Assembly (NCBI GenBank): GCA_963693365.1
Contig: CAVNZM010000001.1
Coordinates: 6,200,001 to 6,264,000, forward strand
Direction of reading: 5' to 3'
Length of the DNA: 64,000 nucleotides
Source of the DNA: Amoebidium appalachense
Taxonomy: Eukaryota; Ichthyosporea
Made by a program: the position numbers and the translations under genes. Positions 36,637-48,725 of this stretch are shown here, piece after piece; the stretch's first letter is position 1, and every line of letters begins with the position of its first letter. Below the pieces are notes generated by a model. It saw nothing but the letters and a program-made list of their open reading frames with translations. It was not told the DNA's origin and ran no database searches.

Positions 36637-36712
36637 GTGTGTGTTTGTGTGTGTGCTGTGTGTGTGTGTGCTGTGTGTGTGTGTGTGTGTGTGTGCGTGT
36701 GTGTGTGTGCGC
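36637..36712. repeat. Interrupted (GT)n
   Basis: GT repeats with CTGTGT interruptions, directly upstream of a candidate terminal exon. Confidence 0.9.
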
Positions 36713-36766
36713 GCGCACGCCTGCGGGTGTGTGAAATCCTGGGCACCCTCACATATTGGGCTCCAG

Positions 36767-37053
36767 GTCCATGGACAAATGCACGTGGGCGGACAACCTA
36801 CACAGTTGAAACACCGATTTACCCATTTGCACACGAAGTCCACCATGCAATACCCGTCTCAGTAACCCCTGCACTAATCATAATCAACCCCCAGACATCA
36901 AATCAACCCGCAGAACTAGGTGTGAAGGTGCGAAACACATTGTTCCCCTCCACGTGCACCATGTACGTAATGCATAAGTACTGTTTCAACTTTGAGAACC
37001 TATCGGCCACCTCTGAGACTCGGCATTTTCTACAATCATTGCGGCCACTGTAA
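36767..37053 (+). CDS. Candidate terminal exon of an unrecognised gene
   Basis: After an acceptor-like GGGCTCCAG, 95 codons of normal complexity run to TAA at 37053. The peptide begins PWTNARGRTTYTVE, continues with a Val/Ile-rich stretch (SVTPALIIINPQT) and ends in RHFLQSLRPL. No family is recognised, and no upstream exon was found, so this is a hypothesis based on composition and splice-site appearance. Confidence 0.3.
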
Positions 37054-37177
37054 TCATTTATAAAAGAAGTAGGAATATCATCCTGCAATTGTTTTTAAAC
37101 GAGACAGGTGCCACTCCGAATTGACATATATATCACACTTGCTAGACATTCGGGCAATCAAGTACTTTCTTTTTTTT

Positions 37178-37209
<32 letters not shown>

Positions 37210-37866
37210 TCAGGCGGAGCGTGTGTGTGGGTGCAGTGGTCACGCGAGTGTGTTTCTCAAGCCATTCGGTTCACTATTTTTTACTGTGGAAGATCTATAC
37301 TGAGATGGCAAGAACCACATGATCTTCAATGGCAGCACGATGCGGACACCAACACATAGTGTTAGTATGTGCGTGTTTCAAGTTGGGTGGTGGGTGGAAG
37401 TACTGTTGGCCTTGGTGCCGACACCAGATCACAACTCACATACATGTCGATGATAAACAACCCCCCCCCCCCCCCCCTCCCCCCCATATGTTTCTTATGC
37501 TTTCGTTTTTTTTTTTGTTTTTTTTTAGAGGTTGTGTGTGAGGCCCTTCTACTGGCATAATGCACGATACTAAGAACGCGAGAAACGATTAGCAAACACC
37601 GGGGCTGCATGCCTTCTTCTCCGGGTTTCATACTATTTTCGATTCATTCTTTTTGGGTAGGCGGACCAGCCTGCCTTGTGTGTACGGACTACTGCCGGAT
37701 ATGTACATCTATCCTGGATATGTTATTCGCATCTCCGAAATAAAATTCTTGTTTCTGCGTCATATGCTCATCAACCACTATTGCTAATCTCGGTATAGAT
37801 ATTTATAAAACAAACTTTACTGCACTTACAGGGCTGCTTCATCCGAATAATAAAATAATCACTCGG
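37054..37866. other. Intergenic, no gene recognised
   Basis: Contains a T run passing into a G run (37170-37209) and a C run (37461-37485). No coding content is recognised. Confidence 0.35.
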
Positions 37867-37990
37867 TGTTAGCTGAACTCATAAATAGCACCTTAACTAG
37901 TGTACTGTCGGTGCTGTGTGGTAGACGGTAGTTTCCCTAGAGGGCCTGGAGAGGCTCTCCGGGTAAAAAACGTGATAAAATAAAATATAA
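37867..37990 (+). mobile_element. SINE-like short dispersed repeat, copy 2
   Basis: Closely matches 4271-4395, with the differences concentrated in the hairpin and tail. In the inner stem the pairing GAGGGCCT with AGGCTCTC is kept using a G-T pair. It ends in ATAAAATAAAATATAAAA. Confidence 0.6.
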
Positions 37991-38242
37991 AAAAATGTGA
38001 CAGAGCCAAGTATATAAATCAACACGCAAGTTCAAAGCTTCACGAACTTCACCATGCTACAGCCGCCACATAACATACAATCTCTGCTCGCAAAGATATT
38101 AATTACCCTGGGCCCCCAGCTCAGGTTTACCTTTCACAACCACTCAACCCACGTGCCACAGTGTACACACTATCACATTCGCATGCTCTTACTATACACA
38201 CACAACATACACACACACGCACACGCACGCACGCACACACAC

Positions 38243-38569
38243 CTAACCAGCCAGTGACGTCCTTAGAGCCTGTGCGCTTGCAGCATCCACCACAAACGGC
38301 ACAATGGGCGGAGGGGTTAACCCCATCGCCGCCTGTGTCTGTCTCACTGCTTGTGCCTCTTTCACCATCTTCTGCAGCATGTATACTTCCCGCCTGCGTG
38401 CATTTTTCTTGTCTCTGTTGTGCAGGTGGATAAACTTCAGACCGCACGAGTTGCACAGGGTACCTGGGCCGTTGGGTCCGCGCCTCCACTGAATAATGCA
38501 AAAATTACCGTCAGAATATCTGAATAGACTTCTTTTTTCTTGTTGGGTACATTACAGTACTGCTGCCAA

Positions 38570-38625
<56 letters not shown>

Positions 38626-40074
38626 ACCGCCAAAACAAAAAACAAAACAGAAACAAAACAAGTTTGAATGGTAGCGTCAAAATGCGTTGTATGGATGACA
38701 CAAGAATCCAAGTTCGTTACTGCGGGATTAGGACAGAATTATGCAAAGGGCAACATGGGCATCGAGTGCATGTGGACAGCCGAACCAGGGTGGTCCAATA
38801 CAAGTGCTCGTACGTGAGAAGAGAGGGAGTAGGGTAGGTTTCATTGTACATGGTGTGTGCTTGTGAATGCACAGGGCCTCTTTGAAGTTATCGATGGGTA
38901 TGGCTTTCGCTTTCGAAGAAGCAAGAGAATAGAGAAAAACTCAACACTGTAGGTCAGGGGGTATATGCCTCAGGCATCTCTTGAGTCGCCCTTGGGAGGA
39001 ACATGGCAATAAAAGGAAACACGGGTGATGCCACTCAATTTTGCAGAACAAACAAATAACGCGATTGAAAAAAAACCCTGCTGCACAAACCCGTGGAAGC
39101 GTGTGCATCCAAGCCACTTTTTCAAGACACAAAACATTATAACCACGAAGCGCCATAAACCAACCGCGTGACTTTTATGCAGTGGAGATGGTTCTTACCT
39201 GCGGTGTCTTCATACACCCGCACTCCGAGCACTTCCTATCCGGGTCATCCTTTGCAACGTTCACAGCTGCCGGTTCCTTTTTGATCCACTTCTCGCAAGA
39301 ACTGTCTATCCCACTGACTTCCTGCAAAGACGACAACATGTCTTCTTCGAGTATCTTTGCCTCGGTGAGCATTTCGAGTGACCCGAGTGACCCGTTAGTG
39401 CTCAAAGGTGGTGTGTGCATTCCGGTCGAGTTCTTTCGAGACCTTTCCACGGAGGTGCAAGAGTGTCTCCTCGCTCTTTGCCTCCTGTCTGGTCCCCCTG
39501 CATTTATCTTTCCACTTGCTTTCACACCCGTGTTCCCTGATGTTACTTCCATATCCGATCCATTCCCACACCCTTCATCATCCTCCCCCTTCACGGGAGG
39601 CAGGTGGTCTAGCAAGGCATCTATAACATCGTCGTTGTTTATTAGCAATGCTAGATCCAGCGCCGTCTTTCCACTCTCGGTCTCCAATTTTAGACTTGCT
39701 CCCCTGGAACAGAGCAACTCAACTAGTGGTGCATTTCCAGTAGCCGCAGCCCAATGAAGTGCACTCCAACCTCGAGAGTCTGTGGTGTCTATGAAGCACC
39801 CTGGTGTTGCATGCGCAAGAAGTGATTTGATGCGCTCCATGTCGCCATTTTTGGCTGAGGAAACAAATTCATGTGCTAGAGTCTCAGTTACGTTCATGCC
39901 AAGTGCTGTTGCACGCTCTGTTGTGAGTGAGGAGCTAGATAGGTCGGTGGATAAGGGCACACGGAGTGATTCTGTGCTTGAGTTTTGCTGCTTATCGAAG
40001 TGTTTTGTGGAAGGGAGGGAGGAGAGAGAAAGACTTTCGAGGTGTATTTCGTAATGTGGGTGGACAAGAGCCAT
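38243..40074 (-). CDS. Ankyrin-repeat GATA-type zinc finger transcription regulator
   Basis: Two exons: 40074-39199 and 38488-38243, joined in phase 0 by a GTAAGA donor and TTCAG acceptor, giving 373 residues. Residues 65-160 form about three ankyrin units, including SRGWSALHWAAATGN and SGKTALDLALL. Next come a basic nuclear-localisation-like stretch (RRQRARRH, 197-204), a Ser/Thr-rich linker, and a GATA finger split exactly by the intron: CSEC (282-285) TPQ | WRRGPNGPGTLCNSC (293-307), that is C-x2-C-x18-C-x2-C, followed by a basic tail (RDKKNARRRE). It should bind GATA-like DNA sites in the nucleus, with ankyrin repeats for partner binding. The start chosen (ACCAACATGG) has a good context; the frame stays open 30 codons upstream without ATG at a better site. 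The family is clear; target genes are unknown. Confidence 0.88.
38572..38626. repeat. C tract and (CA)n inside the GATA-factor intron
   Basis: A C run of about 40 bases followed by a short (CA)n; on the sense (minus) strand this is (GT)n then a G tract. Confidence 0.95.
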
Positions 40075-40324
40075 GTTGGTGGTGATGCTACGGTTTGTGT
40101 TTGTTTGTGTGGAAGAATGAAAACACGTGGAAAATATGGAACGGCAAGACACATATAGACACACAAGTACGCGATATGGAGGACAGATGGGCCGTGTGCC
40201 TGATGTTGAACGGGTTTTGGGAGAAGATTGGAATGCAAGTTAATCCGAATAATACAGTGATTGTCAGGGCTCGAACTTCCATGGTTCAAAACATCTCGTT
40301 TTGTAGAGCTTTTGCTCATACCTA

Positions 40325-42225
40325 GTATAGGATTATTGACAATTATATCATAGTATATATGTGGAGAAATAATCAGTTTTATGCTATTGAATGGAAAAGC
40401 TAGATAACAAAAGCTTCAATCTGTGGTTGTTCATTCAAGATTGACTTTTGAGTTCCGAAATCCTGTTCAATTTTCAAAGTCTGGAATAGGTGCGTCAGTT
40501 GCAAATGCTCATGGGCTGTTATTGTTGATTAGGGCTTGAGTAAGTTGAGAGTACATTCCTTTTGCAATTCTCCCCCTAAAATATCGCTTTTACTTTGAGT
40601 TTCAAGAGACCAGTACTGGTCCAGTAGGCTACCGTAGTACCATATTTTGTTTTGCTTCGAGAACGTAACGCCAAACTGTGCTCTAGCAATTTTTCAAGAC
40701 ATTATTATTTTAAGATTTAATTAAATAATATAGGGGTCAATGTAGGTTTCAACTGCTCAAGCCTGAGCGGGCGTTTATTTCTAGCAACTTGGCAAGTCAA
40801 AAAATTGAAAGATTATTTCGGATACTAAATGACAGAGAAACCCCTACAACTGGGGAGACGTTTTTATCATGATCTCCCAAATAGTGTATCGTCGAAATTC
40901 TGTTGTGTTGGTCGCTGATATGTTTTGGTGGCACAGCCCCAATAAGCGCGCGAGATAAAGGTTAGAAAGTCGAAGAAAAAACTAAATTTACTTTTTACTT
41001 CTGTATTGAATTCGCAAGGTTCTTATGCGATATAATCTATTTGTGATTCGTTGAAAACGCAATTGCAGCTACTTCGAGCTTCCGAAGTTCCGGTCCGTCA
41101 GATATTAGACTCCAAATTATCGAAACTATGCACCTCTGGCTTACCATGACGAGTAACCAATCATCACAGGTCTGTGCTAGCGCAAGAATTTCAGATGTCA
41201 TCCCAGTTTATCAGGAAAAGTAAAAAAAAAACTTAAAAAAAAGGACAAAAGCATCGGGGCCCGAAAAAAATCACGATAAAACTGCCGAATCTCTACTATA
41301 TTACAAGCCACTCGGCTTTTTGATGATCTGACAGATACCATGCTGTAACACTGCGCATGCAGCGTTTGGAGAACTTTGGGAAACACAGGTATGCTGAGAA
41401 TACTACCAATCGCACAGCTCATATAGCGGATCATCGTGTTCCAGCTTAGAGGCATGGCCTGCGATGCACATGATTGGCCGGCCACTCAACTCCTCTTACA
41501 GGGTTGGAAGTTTATATTTGCCAGCAGCGAAACACGGGGAATCATGTAGCGAAATCCGGGCCATGCATTCTGTGTAATGAATAATTGGATGATGGTAGTC
41601 CTGTTAAGAATTTCCTGCATGACCGGTCAGAATATATATATAGATCAGTCCCGTTTTTTCTAATAAGTTTGCTAAGACAATTACACATTAACATATTTAT
41701 AAGTAATGCTCTTATTCATGGACGTGGGCCGCAGCACTCTTGAAACTTTCCTCGGATTTGGGGCGGCCTGTGGGGAAGGTCAACCCCGGGAAATATTTTA
41801 GGCACTTTTCAAAATAATTTATACCCCTTAGTTTTGTGCACTGCAGCCTCGGCACGCACGCTTGGCCAACTCGCGAACAAACTTGAGCTCCTCGCCTCCT
41901 CCAGACCTTACCTTGTTCGCCAAACAGCTCATGGACAGTACTGTACTTGTGTATATGGCATGGTCTCAAAGTAAGCCAACCAGCTATAACATTGATTTTC
42001 ACTTTGAGAAGTGACGAATTGCTGGCAATCGTAATTTCTGCTCTTATCTGTCGTTTCGCCACATATGCACAAGGATCGGATCACACCGAGCCTCCAGGGT
42101 ACAGGCAGACGGGAGTCTGGCGCACATATGCGCATGCCAAACGTGACCAACATTCCGGATGGCTGAATTCGAGATCAAGCCCACTGAGCCGCGGCAGCGC
42201 TTCGATCGATATCAGTACATACATA
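40325..42225. other. AT-rich intergenic region, no gene recognised
   Basis: About 1.9 kb of complex sequence with few simple repeats. Short minus-strand frames (near 41198-41455 and 41712-42062) have no domain and no splice support. Confidence 0.4.
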
Positions 42226-42227
42226 CT

Positions 42228-42228
<1 letters not shown>

Positions 42229-42260
<32 letters not shown>

Positions 42261-42663
42261 CCCGGATCCCTCCCTCCCTCCCCCCCCCCTCCCCCCCCCC
42301 CCCCCCCCCCCTCTCTCTCGTGATCACTCTCTCTCTCTCCCTGCCCCCCCCCCCCCTCCCCCCCCTTCCCCCCCCCCCCCCCCCCTCCCCCTCCCCCCCG
42401 GTGGGGGCTAGCAGTGGGTGTATTGATGTGGTCGACACCGTGGACATATGAGTTTCCCCACCACGGTGACGGTGTTGGATTACTTTACTTTGTGTTTACA
42501 TCATAATGTGTGTTTGTGTTTGTGTGCGTGCCATTGAGTCGCAGACACTGTCTCAATGATACGAATATGTTTGTGCAAGTGTGTGTATGTGTGTGTGTGT
42601 GTGTGTGTGGGTGGGTGGGTGTGTGGGTGTACACGTGTCTCTCGCTTCCCACTGCTAACTCAC

Positions 42664-42744
<81 letters not shown>

Positions 42745-42900
42745 TGTACGTGTGTGTGTTTGCGTGTGTGTGCGTGCGTGTGCACAACAGGCGCGTGTTT
42801 GTGAGACTCACCGAGCACTGTACACATGTGTTTGTGCGTGTGTGTGTCTGCACGTGAGGTGGTGTACGTGTGAGGAGACTGTGTGTGTGTGTGTGTGATT
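42229..42900. repeat. (CT)n, C tracts and GT arrays
   Basis: (CT)n at 42235-42260, C runs to 42400, GT repeats near 42575-42632, (CT)n at 42667-42712 and (GT)n at 42713-42743, with variants to 42897. Confidence 0.95.
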
Positions 42901-43023
42901 GTGTACGACTGTATGTCGTGTGTGTGTTTGTGTGTCGCCGAACCTAGTCATAACCAGAACTCTTGCTTTTTTTCTCCCCTTACAGGAAACTTGGTTTCCA
43001 CTCTCATTTTTAGAACAAGCGCA

Positions 43024-43103
43024 CTATGCACACACTGTTTCTGCCATTTTATCCTGCTCGGATTTGTCCAAGCCCAAGCGGCCTCTCCACAACCTTCCAA
43101 CAA

Positions 43104-43198
<95 letters not shown>

Positions 43199-43228
43199 TG
43201 CGTGTGACACTGTGTGTGCGTGTGTATG

Positions 43229-43282
<54 letters not shown>

Positions 43283-43300
43283 CGTGTGACACTGTGTGTA

Positions 43301-43361
<61 letters not shown>

Positions 43362-44238
43362 GCGTGCGTGTGCATGTACTATTGTGTGAGTGTCTACACA
43401 CGCATAATGTATCTTTCACAAGACAAACTTTTTATCGTGAATTCAGCTTACGTACCTATGAAAACCTATGACCCTATAGTGACATTTCAATTCGTATCCC
43501 TTTTGGGTGGTAGAGACGAGGAAACACAGCCCGTTTCTTAAGAATAAGTGTGTTTTTCTGGTCAAGAATCGTTAAAATCAGGAGCCGACAAGTTTCAACT
43601 CTGGATAAACAACCAATCACCAAATCAATATGGGCTTGAGTTGCGTTTTAAAAAATGTAATGCATATACACCATGGGGTGTTAAATTTTGTATTTAATTT
43701 CGATCGTGTTAAAAGAGAATGTCTTCTTCTGGAGGTCACATATTGGTGTATGCATGTGCATCTTGAGTGTGTGAGCACGTGGGTATACTAGTAGGTGGGT
43801 CGGTGAGGAAATGGAGGAATAAAAATCGGAAGGGCGGGGTGGGGGGGGGGGAGGGGGGGGGGGGGGGAGACAGATGTCGAAGGGACACGTACCGAGTGAT
43901 TTATGATGTGCTGGGTGACTATCTGTGGTACGTCATTTGGTGTGACGTAGCCATACCAATCTCCAGTCCAGTGAGGGTCGGTGGGTGCTCGTGTGAAGAC
44001 TAGAACATTGCCTGCATACTTGTGGCCTGCACGTGTATGGTATGTGTGTGTGTGTGTGTGTGTGGGGTGTGTGTGTGTGGGGGGGGGGGGGGGGTTATGT
44101 TTGTATGCGTGTGGGTCAGTGTGTGTTCCCGTGTTTGTGAAAATGAGCAAAGCACATTGCTAATGCTGTACACCCTCCCTTGAGCACACATGCCCGACCA
44201 TCACCATGGTTGAACGTCGTACATAGAATGCAAGTGGT

Positions 44239-44281
<43 letters not shown>

Positions 44282-44611
44282 AAAAAAAAAAGAAAGAAAA
44301 AAGAAAAAGAAAAGAAAAGAAAAGAAAAGAAGCCAAAATTTGTAGAAGGTCTTTGCTTCCCTTTGAAATAAACGAAAGAAGAAAAGTGATGAATATGGGT
44401 AGAAAATGGTGATGTAGTGGTGGTGGATGGAGGTGCGGGTGTATGGGAAGTGCCTCCCCCCTCCCCCCCTCTAGTTTCTTCTCTTCTCTCTCCCTCTCCC
44501 TCCCTCCCTCCCTCCCTCCCTCTCTCTCTCCCCTTCTTCTTCTTCTTCTTCTTCTTTTTTTTTTTTTTTTTTTGGGGGGGGGGGGGGGGGGAGGGGGGAG
44601 GGGGGGGGGGG

Positions 44612-44644
<33 letters not shown>

Positions 44645-45612
44645 TCACGCGTGTCGTAACACGGGGAGGAGGGGAGGGGAGGGGGGATGGTGTGTGTGGG
44701 CGGGAGCCATAATATAGTGCCGAAATAAAAACGAAAACTATAAATTGAGAAACACCGTGCACGACCCAGGACACGATGATTGTAGAAGCAAGTGTCTAAA
44801 TATGCAACATAAGCAGCACGTTGTATAAGACAAAAGCGGGAAGGGCAGGGCGGGGGAAGGGGGGGTAGGAGGGTAGAATGTGTTACAAGGTATGAAGTGT
44901 ATACTCATGACGGAAGACACGATGCAGATGTGAAAAAAACAGCACACACCAAAGAATGTGCATCACAATTTAAACCCATGTTCAAGTAGGGGCCCTAGTC
45001 ATCCCAGGGGCCGCAGGGAAGGGGGACGTTGCGGTGTGCAGGTGTGTGGGCAGGGGGGGGGGGGGGGGGGGGGGGTTAGGGACGTTTTGGCCATATGCAG
45101 GGTCAGCTAACAAATTAGGAGGACACCGAACAGAGACAAATGGAAAGCAGAAGGGTGCCCCCCTCCCCCTCCCCCCTCCCCCCCCTCCCCTTCCCCCGCA
45201 GCTGCCGCCCCTAGTTTTTCCCCTTCTTTCTTCCTTTCCTTCATTCTTTGTTTCTCTCTCGTACGACTTTGTCTCGTTCTTCGTGCTTTCTTTCTTTCTT
45301 TCTTTCTTTTTTTTTTTTTTTTTTTTTTTTGGGGGGGGGGGGGGGTACATACCACCAACGTGAGAACAAGGCCTCACTGCTACATCCACCCTTCCATGTG
45401 CTTCTAGGATTTTCCGGAACTCGCTCACTAGTGGAGGACCACACGTGCCACACCTCAAATCACGTGATGTGTGGGAACACACAAACACGTGTGCACTTGC
45501 ATCGGGAAGGTGTTCTAGAACAACATTCGACAGGGGGGTATAGCTTTGCGTGGGTGCTTCAGGAAGAGATGTGATGGTGGGTGCGACTGTGTTCAGTGAA
45601 ATACCTGTGTGC

Positions 45613-45708
<96 letters not shown>

Positions 45709-48251
45709 TCTGTGTGCGCGGGGAAATGGGGCTGGGGGTGAGTGGGGAGTGGACAGGTGGGCTATGTGTTAACAGCATCACACAGAATGAAGCACAATGG
45801 CGAAGAACATGAACATGGTGTACATATGCAAACACGCACAAGGGGATGACATGCATTACAAATATGCTTTCTTGGCCGGGAAAAAAGGCAGAAGACGTAT
45901 TCAGATCCGTCCAGATACAGCTTCAAGAAAAATTGATCATTACAAGAAAACCTATTATTGGAGGTAGACAGTATGCTGGGGGAGAAGGGCGGGGAGAGGT
46001 GGGGAGGGGCCTGGAGGGGGGGGGGGGGGGGGGGGGGGGGGTACGCCCTTGTGTGCCTGTGTACTTGAGAGTCGGCCGTAAGGTCGGGGGGTGGGGCAGA
46101 CCAAGGTTAGGGGGGGGGGGGGGGGTGGGGGGGGAGGGGGGGGGGGGGGGGGGGGGGGGGGTGGGGGAAGCAAAGACACGTACCCTTCAACCTCCACCCA
46201 TGTGGAAACACAAGCACATCCCCCTCCCTATCACGGTCACAAGCTTCTGCCCCCGTCACCTTCCACCCCTTTCTTTGCTTTATCAACTTGTGCAAGTCTG
46301 ATGTAAGCCCAGGCTGTAATTCCCACTTGCTGGGCCATTTCTCTGATACTCCTCCAATCAGAAAGAGTTGTGCGGTGTGCGCGGGAACAGTGGCTGAAAG
46401 GGGCTCAGAGTGCATTTCTGGTCGGTCGAAACCACATGTGGAGGGGTCGGGCTGTGGGATTGATGTGTGTGAGTGTGTGCAGGTGTGTGTGGGGTGTGGG
46501 GAGGGGTGGGGTGTGTGCGTGGGAGGGGGGGGGGAGGGAGGGGAGGGGAGGGGGTGTGGGGAGAGAGGGGGGGGGGGGGGGGAGGGAGGGGGGAGAAAGG
46601 GTGGTATGTGTAGATGTGTGTATGTGTGTGTGTGCGCGCGGGGGCATACGCACACGCATGTGGGTGAGTTTGCCTTGGTGCCGAGGGGGGGGGGAGGGGG
46701 GAGGGGGGGGGAGGGGGGGGGGGGGGATGCAATAGGCGGCACACACAAACCGGGAAGAGAGTGGTGGTTGGGTGGTGGTGGTGGGGGGGGGGGGGGGGGG
46801 GGGGGGGGGGGAGGGGGGGGCGGGGGGGTGATGGGTGGCCGGTAGGTGTATGAGAGCAGGAATCTGCAACAGTAGCAATCCACAACAGCAGGAATCCACA
46901 ACACAAATTCCACAAAAGGCAAGAGAAGGGGGCTTTTCCTCACCAATATCACCTTTTTTTGCGAAAGGAGGGAGAGGCGCAGATGTGGATATGATGAAAC
47001 TTTAGTGCAGAAGTGCAAAGCACCGGGTGGGGTGGGGGTGGGGGGGGGGGGGGGGGGGGGACAATGAAACAACAAGTAGAAGTGTACGCCCCGGCGAAGG
47101 GCGGGGGGTGGGGGGGGGTGGGGGGGGGTGGGGGGAGGGGGGGGGGGGGGGGAGGGGGGGGGGAGCAGGAAGGGGTACGAGAATCTGATGCCGTTCTATT
47201 ACGATTTATTAATCTAAATAAAAAAATCATAAAAGATAAAAAAATTAAAAATGGCCAGGAGTGTAAAGAAAAAGTAACCGTTCCAGACAACATAAGTTAG
47301 ATCTCGGTAGGTTGAGGAGCAATCGTGCTGTGTGCTGGGGTGATGCCCGTGTGCCCTTTCGTTTTTGTGTTTGTTTGTAGATACGGACGGTAAGTACAAG
47401 TGTGAGAAGAAAACAGGGGTCAAGTTTGCAAGGCGAGAAAGTGGGGGAAGCAAGGGGAGGGGGGGGGGGGGGGAAGGGGGAGGGTGGGGAGGGGGGAAGG
47501 GGTTGAGGAGGGAGGAAAGGAGGCAAAAGGAGCCTGTGTGTTGGCCCATGTGAGCGTGCAACATATTGCAACATGCTTCACGCTATGCCATACCCATGCA
47601 CCATCTCAGGGCACGCAATGATGCTTCAAGTTGTGCTAGCCAGCATGTGCATGGGTGTGTGTGTGTGTTTTTTCATATTATGTTTTGTGATGTGTTTCTG
47701 TGTGTTAGGCTGTGTGCGTGTGTGCGTGCGTGCATATGAACGTGTGTATTTCTGTGTGTGTGCGCGCGCGTCCGTGTACCCGTGTGTGTGCCCTTTCATG
47801 CGTGCGTGTATGTGCCCTGGGGTATTATGCGTGGCCTGACGCTATAAGCAGTCTGAAGTATCAGCAATTGAAGGAGTGAAGTGCACGTGTGTGTAGCAAT
47901 CACATACCATCGTGTTTTCTAACTCACTAGATCCAGCAATTGTGTGCGCGCGCATAAGTACGTATAATCTTTGCCTGTATGCATTAGCAGTCAACAGTTC
48001 GACTTCAATGCCATACTCACAGTATCATCTCGGGCCGTAGCCGTGCTTGCGTGTGTATGTTGTGCTCGTAACCGTGTCCGGGTCTGCGCGCACCTCCTCA
48101 CCTGTGTTTTCATTGAAGCACCACTCATCCACCTCCTAGCGGTGTTTGTAGTTGTATCCACCAGCTGTCTTGCCAATGGTTTGTTCACGCAGCTCAGTTG
48201 AACGGCGACACGAGCTGCCATATTCACGGAAACGCTCATGCTCAAAGCCAT
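43024..48251 (-). CDS. Sucrase/ferredoxin-like protein, mitochondrial-type N-terminus (paralogue A)
   Basis: Five exons on the minus strand: 48251-48102, 46451-46184, 45586-45353, 44026-43893 and 43104-43024, intron phases 0, 1, 1, 0, giving 288 residues. Family motifs: SEKWPSKWE in exon 2, FVCSHTSRDLRCG in exon 3 (Cys176, Cys185), CSHVGGHKYAGN across exons 3-4 (His215 and His219 in an HxxxH) and GRLWRGRLGL in the last exon. These mark the thioredoxin-fold [2Fe-2S] Suc_Fer-like family, which includes yeast Apd1 and Aim32; in that family two Cys and two His hold the cluster. The N-terminus (MALSMSVSVNMAARVAVQ, later TARRW) has a basic, Ser/Ala-rich look of a mitochondrial presequence. The last acceptor reads CACACG rather than AG, so this splice site or a base there is doubtful. 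Introns are full of C, CA, T/G and A tracts. It lies head to head with paralogue B. Confidence 0.8.
43106..43366. repeat. Long (GT)n arrays in the last intron of paralogue A
   Basis: Pure (GT)n at about 43107-43192 and 43304-43361 with GTGCGTG variants between; on the sense strand they are (CA)n directly before the last exon. Confidence 0.97.
44240..44660. repeat. C-to-A run, A/G-rich tract, CT tract, T-to-G run
   Basis: C run passing into A run (44241-44291), pyrimidine-rich CTTC sequence (44475-44556), T run passing into G tracts (44557-44642). Intron 3 of paralogue A. Confidence 0.95.
45300..45345. repeat. T-to-G composite run
   Basis: T run of about 22 bases passing into a G run of 15 bases, eight bases from an exon edge. 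Confidence 0.95.
45617..45709. repeat. (GT)n in intron 2 of paralogue A
   Basis: Pure (GT)n of about 90 bases close to the 3' splice site at 45587. Confidence 0.97.
46010..47180. repeat. G-rich tracts in and around exon 2 of paralogue A
   Basis: G runs near 46014-46040, 46110-46160, 46525-46595, 46685-46727, 46780-46827, 47037-47060 and 47103-47164. Exon 2 (46184-46451) is a complex island inside this block. Confidence 0.95.
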
Positions 48252-48725
48252 GTTGTGAGCAGGGTGCGAATGTCTGCTGGGTCCAGTGGGGTACCCCTTT
48301 GTGCCAAAAATCACGGGGCTACCAAAAATGGTATAAAAAATGGTACTAAGCAGTGGTAAATCCTTTACGCCATGCACGGTAAATCCTTTACGCCATGCAT
48401 GTTCTTGATGCTTGATCAAGCATCAAGAACAGCGGGCTTGTTTGACCTTCGGACTGCGGCCGCAGATCGACCGCTCTCTATTACATAACCGTCACGTGAC
48501 AATTTCACGAACCTATTGGGTAACCAAAAAACATCAACAACCATAATAGGTTATAAAAACAAGAGGATTACTCCTATTGATTGAATATCACGCAAGCAGT
48601 TTGTGCTGTTTCTCTTGAATAGGTTCAAGCACCAACCACACCTCTGTGTGTATTGTACACTTTTAGTTTTCTGGGCCCCTTAGAAACGCCTTCATTCCTT
48701 GTACGTTATAAGCAGCATAAGCAAG
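48252..48725. promoter_or_regulatory. Shared 474 bp region between divergent sucrase/ferredoxin-like paralogues
   Basis: Lies between the two ATGs of opposite-strand paralogues. It contains a repeated GGTAAATCCTTTACGCCATGCA segment (first parts at about 48355 and 48379), an inverted GCTTGATCAAGC near 48411 flanked by inverted CATCAAGAAC, and a CACGTGA-type E-box near 48494. It is free of long homopolymers, unlike its surroundings, consistent with a bidirectional promoter. Confidence 0.5.

Noticed and set aside
39182-39757. A 191-codon plus-strand frame with start ATG
   Set aside because: Antisense to the ankyrin-GATA exon, which has clear domains on the minus strand.
41198-42062. Two minus-strand frames of about 95 and 116 codons
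   Set aside because: The first lacks an ATG at its start and neither has a recognisable motif, neighbour or splice support; length is compatible with chance.
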